Positions 40,864 through 51,175 of a DNA stretch of 64,000 bases are shown piece by piece. Source of the stretch: Actinoplanes sp. M2I2 (GTDB lineage Bacteria > Actinomycetota > Actinomycetes > Mycobacteriales > Micromonosporaceae); the NCBI RefSeq assembly GCF_023544445.1, contig NZ_JALPVJ010000009.1:372001-436000 (forward strand), read 5' to 3'. The notes beneath the pieces are model-generated. The model was not told the DNA's origin. It searched no databases and saw only the letters and a program-made list of their open reading frames with translations. How positions within the stretch are numbered: position 1 is the first letter of the stretch; each line of letters opens with the position of its first letter. Both the position numbers and the translations under genes were made by a program.

Positions 40864-41295
40864 TCAGCGCACGACGGTCACCGGACAATTCGCGTACGCC
40901 GCGACGTGCTGGCTGACCGAGCCGAGCACCAGCCCCGCGAAGCCACCGTGCCCGCGGTGTCCGACCACGAGCAGATCGGCGCCGGCCGACTCGTCGATCA
41001 GCACCTTTGCCGGCCGGCCCTGCCGCACGTGCGCCTCGACCGGCACCGGCGGGTTCTCGCCCAGCTCCTCCTTGATCACCTGAAGCAGCTCCTCGGACGT
41101 CGTCTGGCTGGGCTCCGGCACCATGCGCTCCGACACGCTGACACTGCCCACCGGTGGCAGCAGCGTGTGCTCCCAGACGTTGACTACGCGCAGGCCAGCG
41201 CCGTGATCCGCAGCCTCCGCGGCGGCCCAGGTGAGAGCCGCGCGGCTGCCCGGTGACCCGTCGACGCCGACCACGATGGTCGTCCATCCGCTCAT
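40864..41295 (-). CDS. universal stress protein
   Basis: 143 residues from ATG 41295 (GTG 41298 is one codon earlier), with CCGGAGGTGAC upstream. UspA fold: TIVVGVDGSPGSRAALTWAAAEA at the N-terminus and the ATP-binding G-x2-G-x9-G-S loop in VVGHRGHGGFAGLVLGSVSQHVAAYANCPVTVV. It is probably an ATP-binding cytoplasmic stress protein. It is first in the USP-phosphatase-STAS set and divergent from the MFS-USP fusion across a CRP-type palindrome. Confidence 0.92.
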   Translation of the reverse strand: MSGWTTIVVGVDGSPGSRAALTWAAAEAADHGAGLRVVNVWEHTLLPPVGSVSVSERMVPEPSQTTSEELLQVIKEELGENPPVPVEAHVRQGRPAKVLIDESAGADLLVVGHRGHGGFAGLVLGSVSQHVAAYANCPVTVVR

Positions 41296-41435
41296 CACGT
41301 CACCTCCGGTGCTGATTACAGGCCCGGCGCCGGAGCGGAATCAACGCTCCGGTGAGGAAACCGCAGCCAGATGCATGTATCGACATCTCTGGTTGCGAGC
41401 CCTCCCGGATCGGTTTAGCGTCGGAAACGGAGTGT

Positions 41436-41449
41436 GTGATCTAGATCAC
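41436..41449. promoter_or_regulatory. CRP/FNR-type operator
   Basis: GTGATCTAGATCAC is a perfect palindrome of the form GTGA-N6-TCAC, the consensus of actinobacterial CRP-family regulators. It lies 28 bases before the MFS-USP start and about 140 bases before the divergent USP gene, so it may control either or both. Confidence 0.7.
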
Positions 41450-41477
41450 TCTCAGCGACAACCGGGAGGCCGGAGCC

Positions 41478-43349
41478 ATGACCACCACCACGTCGGACAC
41501 CGTCTCCACGGAGTCCGGGGCCGAGCGCAAACCGCTGATGACCGGCACCGCTCTGCTGATGATGAACCTCGGGTTCTTCGGGGTCCAGTTCAGCTTCGGC
41601 CTCACCCAGTCCGCGGTCAATCCGCTGTTCCTGCTGATCGGCGCTGATCCTGAGCAGCTGCCGATCCTCAACCTGGCCGGACCGGTCACCGGCCTGATCA
41701 TCCAGCCGCTGATCGGCGCCATCAGCGACCGCACCTGGCATCCCCGGTGGGGCCGGCGCCGGCCGTTCATCGTCGCGGGCGCGATCCTCTGCGCGCTCAT
41801 CCTGTTCCTGTTCCCGTTCGTCGGCGTGCTCTGGCTCGGCGTCATCTGCTTCTGGCTGCTCGACGCGGGCAACAACACCTCGATGGAGCCGTACCGGGCC
41901 TTCATCTCCGACCGGTTGCCGAAGTCCCAGCTGGCCCGCGGCTTCCTGACCCAGAGCATGTTCACCGGCGCGGGCGCGGTGCTGGCCAACGTGTCGCTGT
42001 TCGCCCTCCAGAAGGTCGACGCCCTGCAGACCGAGGCCGGCAACGGGGTTCCGTACTGGATGTTCGTCTGCTTCATGATCGGCACGGTCTGCATCCTGCT
42101 CACCGTCCTGACGGCCATGGCCCGGACGAAGGAGATCCAGCCGTCGGAGGACGAGCTGGCCGAGATGCGGTCCGCCCCCAAGGGCCTGGGCCACGCGGTC
42201 CGCGAGATCGCCGACGCCGTCCGCACGATGCCGGTGGCCATGCACAAGATCGGTGTCGTGTTCGCGTTCCAGTGGTACGCGATGTTCATCTACTGGCAGT
42301 TCCTGGCGGTCAGCCTGGGCGAGACGGTGTTCGGCGCCGACCCCGAGCAGGGCGGCCCGGCCTGGGACGACGCGATCGGCTGGAGCGGCCTCCAGAACGG
42401 CGCCTACAACTTCGTCACGATGGTCTCGGCGCTGTTCCTGGTCGGCTTCGCCCAGCGGATCGGGGCCAAGCGGGTGCACGCCATCGCCCTCGGCCTGGCC
42501 GCCCTGTCGCTGGTCTGGCTGGCCCGCATCGACAACCAGTACACCGCGCTGGTCCCGATGATCGGCGTCGGCATCTTCTGGGCGAGCGCGGTCGGCATCC
42601 CGTACCTGATGGTGGCCAGCATGGTGCCGGCCAAGCGCACCGGCGTCTACATGGGCATCCTCAACATGATGATCGTCGTGCCGATGCTGGTGCAGACGAT
42701 CACGTTCGGCTGGATCTACGAGCACTGGCTCGACGGCAAGGGCAGCAACGCGATCACCCTGGCCGGTGTGCTGCTCGGCATCGGCGCGATCGCCATGCTC
42801 TGGGTCGACCCGCCCGCCGAGGCCGACGAGTCCCCGATCGTCCCGCTGGGCGGCCGGCGCAGCATCACCGTCTACGACCGGGTCGTGGTCGGCTCGGACG
42901 GCACGGCCACCAGCCTGTACGCGGTGGACCGGGCGGCCGAGGTGGCGCAGGCGGCCCAGGCCCGGCTGGTGGTCGTCACGGCGTACCGCGACGACGACGA
43001 CCCGCCGGGCGCCGCCGCCGAGGGCGTGCACCGCGACCTGTACGGCGCCGACACCGCCCGCCAGGCGCTGAGCCAGTCGGTCACCAACCTGACCCGGGAA
43101 CGGGCCCGCTACATCGAGCAGCTGTTGGTCCGGGGCGACCCGGCGCAGGCCCTGCTGGACACGGTGGGCAACAACCCGGCCAACCTCATCGTCGTGGGCA
43201 ACCGCGGCCTGGGCGCCAGCCAGGGCCAGCTGCTCGGTTCGGTGCCGGCCGCGGTCGTCCGCAACGCCGTCTGCGACGTGCTGGTGGTGCAGACCTCCGC
43301 CCTGGACGAGGAGCGCCTCTTCGCCAAGGACGCGTCGAAACCGGCCTGA
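41478..43349 (+). CDS. MFS carrier (GPH/SLC45-like) fused to a C-terminal universal stress domain
   Basis: 623 residues from ATG 41478 with GGGAGG upstream. Residues 20-455 form twelve membrane segments of the sucrose/maltose-type branch: NLGFFGVQFSFGLTQSAVNPLF, IIQPLIGAISDRTWHPRWGRRRPFI (typical SLC45 loop), DAGNNTSMEPYRAFISDRLP, FAFQWYAMFIYWQFL. Residues about 475-610 are a complete UspA domain (YDRVVVGSDGTATSLYAVDRAAEVA, LIVVGNRGLGASQGQLLGSVPAAVVRNAVCDVLVV, with the ATP loop). The fusion suggests that transport is tuned by ATP or stress signals. The shared intergenic region with a free-standing USP gene supports a linked role. Confidence 0.88.
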   Translation: MTTTTSDTVSTESGAERKPLMTGTALLMMNLGFFGVQFSFGLTQSAVNPLFLLIGADPEQLPILNLAGPVTGLIIQPLIGAISDRTWHPRWGRRRPFIVAGAILCALILFLFPFVGVLWLGVICFWLLDAGNNTSMEPYRAFISDRLPKSQLARGFLTQSMFTGAGAVLANVSLFALQKVDALQTEAGNGVPYWMFVCFMIGTVCILLTVLTAMARTKEIQPSEDELAEMRSAPKGLGHAVREIADAVRTMPVAMHKIGVVFAFQWYAMFIYWQFLAVSLGETVFGADPEQGGPAWDDAIGWSGLQNGAYNFVTMVSALFLVGFAQRIGAKRVHAIALGLAALSLVWLARIDNQYTALVPMIGVGIFWASAVGIPYLMVASMVPAKRTGVYMGILNMMIVVPMLVQTITFGWIYEHWLDGKGSNAITLAGVLLGIGAIAMLWVDPPAEADESPIVPLGGRRSITVYDRVVVGSDGTATSLYAVDRAAEVAQAAQARLVVVTAYRDDDDPPGAAAEGVHRDLYGADTARQALSQSVTNLTRERARYIEQLLVRGDPAQALLDTVGNNPANLIVVGNRGLGASQGQLLGSVPAAVVRNAVCDVLVVQTSALDEERLFAKDASKPA

Positions 43350-43374
43350 TCCGCGGCCACCGGCCTGACCCGTC

Positions 43375-43415
43375 GGCGCCGGGAAGCGTCCGCTCACGCG
43401 GAGGCTCCCGGCGCC
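43375..43415. terminator. hairpin between convergent genes
   Basis: GGCGCCGGGA and TCCCGGCGCC pair around an inner GC-rich stretch, between the MFS-USP stop and the DUF2795 stop. It may serve both genes. Confidence 0.6.
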
Positions 43416-43448
43416 AGGCGTTCGTGGGTCTCGAGCCGTTCGTGGGCG

Positions 43449-43646
43449 TCAGGCGTGCTTGGTGCGCAGCCCGTCGCGGACGTCGACGAGGTTGCGATAG
43501 ACGCCGAGCGGAAGGTCGGCGATCAGCCCCAGGAGGTGGCTGTCGCCGGTCTGGCTCCGGGCGTGGTTGAGCAGGTCCTGACGGTTGGCCGGATAGCCGG
43601 CGGCGCGCAGCGTCTCGGCCACCTCGGCCCATTCGGTGCTGTCCAT
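43449..43646 (-). CDS. DUF2795 domain protein
   Basis: 65 residues from ATG 43646. WAEVAETLRAAGYPANRQDLLNHARSQTG and LGLIADLPLGVYRNLVDVRDGL fit the small helical DUF2795 family, which has no established role. It sits nine bases after the acyltransferase stop, so it may be cotranscribed with it. Confidence 0.7.
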   Translation of the reverse strand: MDSTEWAEVAETLRAAGYPANRQDLLNHARSQTGDSHLLGLIADLPLGVYRNLVDVRDGLRTKHA

Positions 43647-43654
43647 GCCGATGC

Positions 43655-45745
43655 CTACCCCGGCTTCACCGGGCTTAACGGCGGAGTTGTGACAGCCAGG
43701 CGCGCCAGTTGCGGCAGCAGCCAGGGCGCGATGTGACGCCGTACGCCGGCCGGGGTGAAGTGCAGGCCGTCGCTGCGGATCCGGACGCCGCCGGCGCGCC
43801 AGGTGAAGCGGCCGTCCGGGCAGACCCGGCGGTTGAGGTCGAGGACCACGGCGCCGCGGCGCTCGGCGGTGGCTCGCAGCAGGGTGTTCCAGGCGTCGAC
43901 GCGCCCGGGCTCGTCCTCCGGCCACAGTCCGCCGTCCGGTCGTTCCGCGCGGCGCGTGTACGGCGCGGTGAGCAGCACCGGGAGCGCGCCCCGGCCGGTG
44001 ACGACGTCGATCGCGAGATTGAGTTCCTTGCGCAGGTACGCGTCGTAGGCGGGCTCGCCGACGTGCCGGTAGCGGCCGCCCAGCTTGCGGTCCATCAGCT
44101 CCCAGCGGTCGAGCAGGATCACCGCCACGTCGGGGTCGTCCCGGCCGACGTCCCGGCGCCAGCGCCGGTCCCAGGTCTCGCAGCCCGGATAGTTGGTGTG
44201 CGCGAAGCCGATGTAGCGGACGTCCGGCAGCCGGGCGATGCCGCACCCCTGCACGCCGCGGGACTCGACGTCCAGCTTCGACTGCTCGGGCAGATAGGTG
44301 CCGAGCGTCCAGGCCACCGAGTCGCCGAAGATGCTGATCCGCGGTTGCCCGCCGGCCCGCCGCCCGGGGCGGTCGACCGGGGCCGGTTCCGTCTTGCGAG
44401 CCGGCCCCGTCGCCGTTCCGCCCGACCGCCGGGCCGGTGGTTCGCCGAACGCCCGCGGGGCCGGTGGACCGGCCGGCCCGGCCAGGGCCTGGTCCAGGTC
44501 GATGGGCGGGGCCGGCGGCAGCGGGGGCGGCACGGTCGCCAGCACGGCGACCGCCGCGGTCACGGCGATCGCCCCGCCGGACAGGGCCGGGGTGCGCAAC
44601 GGCCGGCCGATCCACCGGGCCCGCCGGACCGGACGCTCGACGAGCACATAGGACACGACGGCGACTGCCACCGTGGCGGCGCACCGCACGCCGAGCAGGG
44701 CCGGCCCGGTGAGTCCGGTGCGCTCGGCGTCGATCCACTGGAACAGCGGCCAGTGCCACAGATAGACGCCGTAGGAGATACGCCCCAGCCAGACCAGCGG
44801 GGGCAGGGCCAGCAACCGGGCCGTCGGGGACCGCGGCGAGACCACCGCGTGGGCGAGGACCGCGGCCACGGCGAGCGCGGCGATCACCAGCTCGCCGCGA
44901 TAGAGCCGCGGATCGGCGCCGTCCGCCGTGACCCAGAGCCAGCCGGTGACCCCGGCGCCCACGGCCGCGAGGGCGCCCAGCAGCCGGCCGCCCACCCGCC
45001 GCCCGCCGAACCGCGCCAGGCCGCCCATCCGGCCCCCGCCGAACCGCACCCGCCCACTGGACACAAGCCGCTTGTCGGACCGGACCCGGCCGCCCGACAG
45101 GACGACAGCGAGCGCGGCGCCGATCAGCAGCGCCATCGCCCGGGTGTCCGTGCCGTAGTAGGCCCGGTCCGGGCCGGCCGGACCGAGCACCGCGGCCGCC
45201 ATCGCCGACGCCGCGGCCCCGGTGAGGCAGGCGGCCAACAGGAATCGCCGCCCGAGCAGCGCCAGCAGGGCCACCACGATCAGCGGCCACAGCAGATAGA
45301 ACTGCTCCTCGATGCCCAGCGACCAGGTGTGCTGCAGGGGCGAGGGCGCGGCCGTCTCGGCGAAGTAGCCGCCGCCCCGATCGGCCATCCGCCAGTTGGC
45401 CACGTAGGCCAGCGCGGCCAGGGCGTCCAGGCGCAGCGCGGGCAGTTCCTCCGGGGCGAGCAGCCGGCGACCGACCAGCAGCACCACGGTCAGCAGCACG
45501 AGCAACGCGGGCAGCAGCCGGCGGGCCCGGCGGGCCCAGAAGGCCCGCAGGTCGATGCGTCCCGACCGCCGGTGCTCGGCCAGCAGCAGCGACGTGATGA
45601 GGAAGCCGGACAGGACGAAGAACGCGTCGACGCCGAGGAAGCCGCCGCCCAGCGCGGCGACCCCGCCGTGGAACAGCAGGACCGCGCTGACGGCCAGGCC
45701 GCGGACGCCGTCGAGGGCGGGACGGTAGGGGAAGGAGTCGCGCAC
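43655..45745 (-). CDS. OafA-like acyltransferase with C-terminal SGNH domain
   Basis: 696 residues from GTG 45745. The N-terminal 380 residues are the Acyltransferase-3 membrane domain: YRPALDGVRGLAVSAVLLFHGG (catalytic His-Gly-Gly), FLGVDAFFVLSGFLITSLLL, LQHTWSLGIEEQFYLLWPL and RISYGVYLWHWPLFQW. After a Pro-rich linker the SGNH domain starts with RISIFGDSVAWTLGTYLP and carries the final block in the C-terminal DGLHFTPAG segment. Such enzymes O-acetylate peptidoglycan, teichoic acid or exopolysaccharide. A Gly/Arg-rich insertion (VRFGGGRMGGLARFGGRRVGG) interrupts the membrane domain. Confidence 0.88.
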   Translation of the reverse strand: MRDSFPYRPALDGVRGLAVSAVLLFHGGVAALGGGFLGVDAFFVLSGFLITSLLLAEHRRSGRIDLRAFWARRARRLLPALLVLLTVVLLVGRRLLAPEELPALRLDALAALAYVANWRMADRGGGYFAETAAPSPLQHTWSLGIEEQFYLLWPLIVVALLALLGRRFLLAACLTGAAASAMAAAVLGPAGPDRAYYGTDTRAMALLIGAALAVVLSGGRVRSDKRLVSSGRVRFGGGRMGGLARFGGRRVGGRLLGALAAVGAGVTGWLWVTADGADPRLYRGELVIAALAVAAVLAHAVVSPRSPTARLLALPPLVWLGRISYGVYLWHWPLFQWIDAERTGLTGPALLGVRCAATVAVAVVSYVLVERPVRRARWIGRPLRTPALSGGAIAVTAAVAVLATVPPPLPPAPPIDLDQALAGPAGPPAPRAFGEPPARRSGGTATGPARKTEPAPVDRPGRRAGGQPRISIFGDSVAWTLGTYLPEQSKLDVESRGVQGCGIARLPDVRYIGFAHTNYPGCETWDRRWRRDVGRDDPDVAVILLDRWELMDRKLGGRYRHVGEPAYDAYLRKELNLAIDVVTGRGALPVLLTAPYTRRAERPDGGLWPEDEPGRVDAWNTLLRATAERRGAVVLDLNRRVCPDGRFTWRAGGVRIRSDGLHFTPAGVRRHIAPWLLPQLARLAVTTPPLSPVKPG

Positions 45746-45789
45746 AGCGGCGCTTTCCCCGTTCGTCCCGCCCTACACGGGCGGCTTGA

Positions 45790-47895
<2,106 letters not shown>

Positions 47896-47978
47896 GGTGC
47901 GACAACTCGCTCTCTCACTGATGGAAAATGGCGGTTACCCAATCCGAACCCGATCAGACGCCCGGCGTGACGAGGACC

Positions 47979-48878
47979 TCACCACCGGAGAGTGATCTCC
48001 ACCGCTTGCGACGGGACCAGCGGGTCGTCGGCATCGACGACCGCGAGCAGCCGCACCCCGTCCGGGCCCACCTCGCGGACGGCCAGGCCCTCGACCTTGG
48101 GCGCGACGCCGTCCACGGCCGGCAGCTCGGCCACCGCGACGACCGCCTCGTCGTCGAGCAGAGCCAGCGCCGCGCCCACGACCGGCCCGTCGTCGACCGC
48201 GTTGGGCGTGTCCTCGGCGGCCGCGCTCACCAGCACCCGCCCGTCCGGGAGGGCCACCGCGTCGGTGACAGCCAGCGCCACACCCCGGACGAAGCCGAGG
48301 TCGTAACGACGTACGGCCGAGGGGTTGATCGGCTCGGTCGACCCGGACATCGCCCGCAGGACGGCGGCCAGCTCGACGTCGACCGAGGCCGTCGGCACCC
48401 CGGCCGCCGAGTTGCCGCGCTGGAACCACCGCAACCGGTCGCCGGCCACGCAGGCCCCCTCGAGGTTGAGCCGGTCGAGGTCCAGGCCCAGCGCGGCGGC
48501 GACCCGCGCGTACAGCGGGGACAGCTCGGCCACCACCGTCTCGCCCGGAGTGAGCAGCGCGGCCCGCATCCGCGCGGCCGTCGAACCGGAGCCCAGCAGC
48601 AGCACCCCGGCGCCACCGGCCACCGGCACCGGGCAGGCCGCCTCGAAGTCGGGCTTGAGATGTTTCGTGCCCGCGGCCGAGCTGAACACCTCCAGCCCGT
48701 CGACCGCGCCGACGACCCGCACCGGGGTGACCGACCCCGGACGCACCCACGCCGCGTGGGTCGCGTCGTCCTGGACGACTAGCCAGCCGTCGCCGAACGG
48801 GGCGACGGCCGACGCCGCGCGCACCGGCGTCCCGTCGTCGAACGTCAGTGGCCATGTCTCGAGCACCTGCAACCGCAT
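47979..48878 (-). CDS. conserved hypothetical protein, propeller-like (DUF6910/DUF6929-like)
   Basis: 299 residues from ATG 48878, no signal peptide. It contains strand-rich repeats with short motifs such as VVQDDATHAAWVRPGSV, LLGSGSTAARMRAAL, LNLEGACVAGDRLRWFQRGN and VEGLAVREVGPDGVRLLAVVDADDP. These resemble phytase-like or esterase-like beta-propeller proteins grouped as DUF6929/DUF6910; I am not certain of the number. No catalytic site was identified. It is divergent from the Rieske oxidoreductase with only 38 bases between, and upstream of glgX. Confidence 0.6.
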   Translation of the reverse strand: MRLQVLETWPLTFDDGTPVRAASAVAPFGDGWLVVQDDATHAAWVRPGSVTPVRVVGAVDGLEVFSSAAGTKHLKPDFEAACPVPVAGGAGVLLLGSGSTAARMRAALLTPGETVVAELSPLYARVAAALGLDLDRLNLEGACVAGDRLRWFQRGNSAAGVPTASVDVELAAVLRAMSGSTEPINPSAVRRYDLGFVRGVALAVTDAVALPDGRVLVSAAAEDTPNAVDDGPVVGAALALLDDEAVVAVAELPAVDGVAPKVEGLAVREVGPDGVRLLAVVDADDPLVPSQAVEITLRW

Positions 48879-48916
48879 CTCCGCATCTTCCCGCGCCGGG
48901 CGGGTAACCGCCGGAA

Positions 48917-50422
48917 ATGCGCGAGGAGTCCTTCTGGCTGACGTCGACGCCGGCCACGGCGTACCCGGCCCTGACCGGCGACGTGACGGCCGACGTGATC
49001 GTGATCGGCGGCGGCATCGCCGGCCTGAGCACGGCGTGGGAGCTGACCGAGGCCGGGCGGCGGGTGGCGCTGGTCGAGGCCGGCCGGATCGCGGCCGGGG
49101 TCACCGGGCACACCACGGCCAAGCTGTCGGTGCTGCACACGCTGATCTACGACCGGGTGCGCCGGTCGTCCGGACCGGAGGCGGCCCGGCAGTACGCGAC
49201 CTCGCAGCAGCAGGCCGTGGAGCGGGTCGCCGAGGTCGCCGCCCGCCTGGCCGTCGACTGCGAGCTGGAACGGGTGCCCTCCTTCACGTACGCCGAGTCG
49301 CCCGGCTCGCTCGGCCCCGTCCGCGCCGAGGCCGAGGCGGCCGCCGAAGCGGGGCTGCCCGCGTCCTTCGTCACCGGGACCGGACTCCCCTTCCCGGTCG
49401 CCGGGGCCGTCCGGGTCGAGAACCAGGCCCAGTTCCATCCGCGCAAGTACCTCCTCGCGCTGGCGGCCGACCTGACCCGCCGGGGCGGGCAGATCTTCGA
49501 GCACACCCGGGCGACCGGCCTGGTCGACGGGGACCCGTGCCGGGTGACGACCGAGGGCGGGCACACCCTCACCGCCGCCAACGTGGTGATCGCCACCCAC
49601 TACCCGATCTTCGACCGGGGGCTGTTGTTCGCCCGCCTGGAGCCGCGCCGCGAACTGGTGGTGGCCGCCCCCATCCCGGCCGCCCTCGACCCCGGCGGCG
49701 TCTACATCACCCCCGACCAGAACACGCGGTCGGTGCGCACAGCGCCCTACGCCGACGGGCAGCGCCTGCTCATCGTCACCGGCGAGCACTTCACGCCCGG
49801 GGCGGCCGACGTCACCGTACGGTGGCAGCGCCTGATCGACTGGACCCACGAGCGGTATCCCGGCGCCGAGGTGGCCTATCGCTGGGCCACCCAGGACAAC
49901 AGCACCACCGACCAGGTGCCGTTCATCGGCCCGTTCCACGCCGGCACCCGGCGCGTGTTCGTGGCCGCCGGGTTCGGCGGCTGGGGCATGAGCAGCGGGG
50001 TCCTGTCCGGTCAGCTGCTGAGCGCCCTGCTGACCGGGATCGCGCCGCCATGGGCCTCCCTCTACGACCCGCGGCGCCTGCACCTGCTGCGGGAGGCCGG
50101 GCCGCTGCTCAAGTTGCAGGCCAAGACGGCGGCCCACCTCGTCGGCGACCGCTTGCGCCCGTCCCCGGTCGAGTCGGTCGACGACCTGACCCCCGGCTCG
50201 GGCGCGGTCGTCCGGGTGCGAGGCCGGCAGTGCGCCGCCTACCGCGACCGGGCCGGTGAGCTGCACGCCGTGTCGGCCCGCTGCACCCACCTGGGCTGCA
50301 TCGTGAGTTTCAACGACGCCGAGACGACCTGGGACTGCCCCTGCCACGGCTCACGCTTCGCCACCGACGGGACGGTCATCCACGGCCCCGCCGTGCGGCC
50401 GCTGCAACGCGAGGAGATATAG
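48917..50422 (+). CDS. FAD-dependent oxidoreductase with C-terminal Rieske domain
   Basis: 501 residues from ATG 48917. N-terminal DAO-type FAD domain: DVIVIGGGIAGLSTAWELTEAGRRVALVEAG (dinucleotide fold), TTAKLSVLH, FIGPFHAGTRRVFVAAGFGGWGMSSG. From about residue 415 a Rieske [2Fe-2S] domain reads SARCTHLGCIVSFNDAETTWDCPCHGSRFATDGTVIHGP, with both Cys-x-His and Cys-x-x-His ligand pairs intact. This fused architecture is common in actinobacteria and cyanobacteria; the substrate is unknown, perhaps an amine or glycine-betaine-like compound. The 3' end overlaps the convergent membrane-protein gene by 47 bases. Confidence 0.87.
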   Translation: MREESFWLTSTPATAYPALTGDVTADVIVIGGGIAGLSTAWELTEAGRRVALVEAGRIAAGVTGHTTAKLSVLHTLIYDRVRRSSGPEAARQYATSQQQAVERVAEVAARLAVDCELERVPSFTYAESPGSLGPVRAEAEAAAEAGLPASFVTGTGLPFPVAGAVRVENQAQFHPRKYLLALAADLTRRGGQIFEHTRATGLVDGDPCRVTTEGGHTLTAANVVIATHYPIFDRGLLFARLEPRRELVVAAPIPAALDPGGVYITPDQNTRSVRTAPYADGQRLLIVTGEHFTPGAADVTVRWQRLIDWTHERYPGAEVAYRWATQDNSTTDQVPFIGPFHAGTRRVFVAAGFGGWGMSSGVLSGQLLSALLTGIAPPWASLYDPRRLHLLREAGPLLKLQAKTAAHLVGDRLRPSPVESVDDLTPGSGAVVRVRGRQCAAYRDRAGELHAVSARCTHLGCIVSFNDAETTWDCPCHGSRFATDGTVIHGPAVRPLQREEI

Positions 50423-50924
50423 GGCCGACATCGGACCGGCGCCCGGGGCGTTTCGCCGCGTGCAGCTGACCGGGGCCCGGGCCGTCCCGCCGGGCCAGGG
50501 CGTCGGCGACCGCACCGGTGGCGAACGCGTAGATGGCCTTGTGCAGCACGTCGACGACCAGTTCCCGGCGCGGCCAGGTCTGCGGCGGGGCGCCGGCGCC
50601 GGTCGCGTTCTCGAGGATCTGATCGGTGGTCAGCCGGACGACCGTGAACATGCCCGAGGCGACCGGGCCGCGCAGGCCGGACTGGGCCATGACGCCGCGG
50701 ACGACGCCGACCAGCGCGGCCTGCCCGTAGTGCATCGTGAGGTTGCGCCAGAGCGGCTGACGGCCCGGCTTCTCCGGCAGGCCGGCCAGGCGGCTCAGGA
50801 CGCGGGCCGGCATGAACGAGCCGGGCCGGCCGGTGAAGCGCTGCTCGATCTTCTCGGCGGCGGTCATCACGGTCGCGCCGGCCAGTCCGGCCACCATTCC
50901 CTGCCATGCGGCTCTCTTCAGCAT
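50376..50924 (-). CDS. small predicted membrane protein
   Basis: 182 residues from ATG 50924. Hydrophobic stretches WQGMVAGLAGATVMTAAEKI, HYGQAALVGVVRGVMAQSG and AIYAFATGAVADALA suggest two or three membrane or amphipathic segments, recalling DUF1440-like inner-membrane proteins. The C-terminal 25 residues overlap the Rieske gene and are probably dictated by it. No function can be given. Confidence 0.55.
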   Translation of the reverse strand: MLKRAAWQGMVAGLAGATVMTAAEKIEQRFTGRPGSFMPARVLSRLAGLPEKPGRQPLWRNLTMHYGQAALVGVVRGVMAQSGLRGPVASGMFTVVRLTTDQILENATGAGAPPQTWPRRELVVDVLHKAIYAFATGAVADALARRDGPGPGQLHAAKRPGRRSDVGPISPRVAAAARRGRG

Positions 50925-51026
50925 GGCGCCCGGCTACCCGTAACCCGGACCGGGAAACGCGGCCGTCCGGCCCCGGGGCTCGCCCGGGCGCCAGCGATCG
51001 TCCGGCGCTGCCGGCAGCGCAAAACG

Positions 51027-51060
51027 CGGCAGCCCGGCGCTGTCGAGCGCCGGGCTGCCG
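51027..51060 (-). terminator. strong intrinsic terminator downstream of the SDR gene
   Basis: CGGCAGCCCGGCGCT and its exact complement form a perfect 15-bp stem with a GTCG/CGAC loop. On the minus strand it is followed by CGTTTTGCG, giving a short U-run, so it ends the transcript coming from the SDR gene. Confidence 0.8.
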
Positions 51061-51175
51061 GAAGCGAGGTCGGTGCGCTGGTCGCCTGAAGGCGAGTGGC
51101 GCGACGCGGCTCCAGCCGAACGGTATTCCGCGAAGGCAATGGGTGAGGCCCTGGGACACAAGGCGCACCGACTTC
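51061..51175 (-). ncRNA. candidate structured 3' UTR RNA
   Basis: Between the SDR stop and the terminator, GTCGGTGCGC (51163-51172 on the minus strand) can pair perfectly with GCGCACCGAC (51069-51078). The arms enclose about 84 bases that hold smaller hairpins such as TCGCCTTCAGGCGA and CGGCTGGAGCCG. A long closing stem with several internal hairpins looks like a folded RNA, not a simple spacer. I recognise no known family. Confidence 0.45.
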
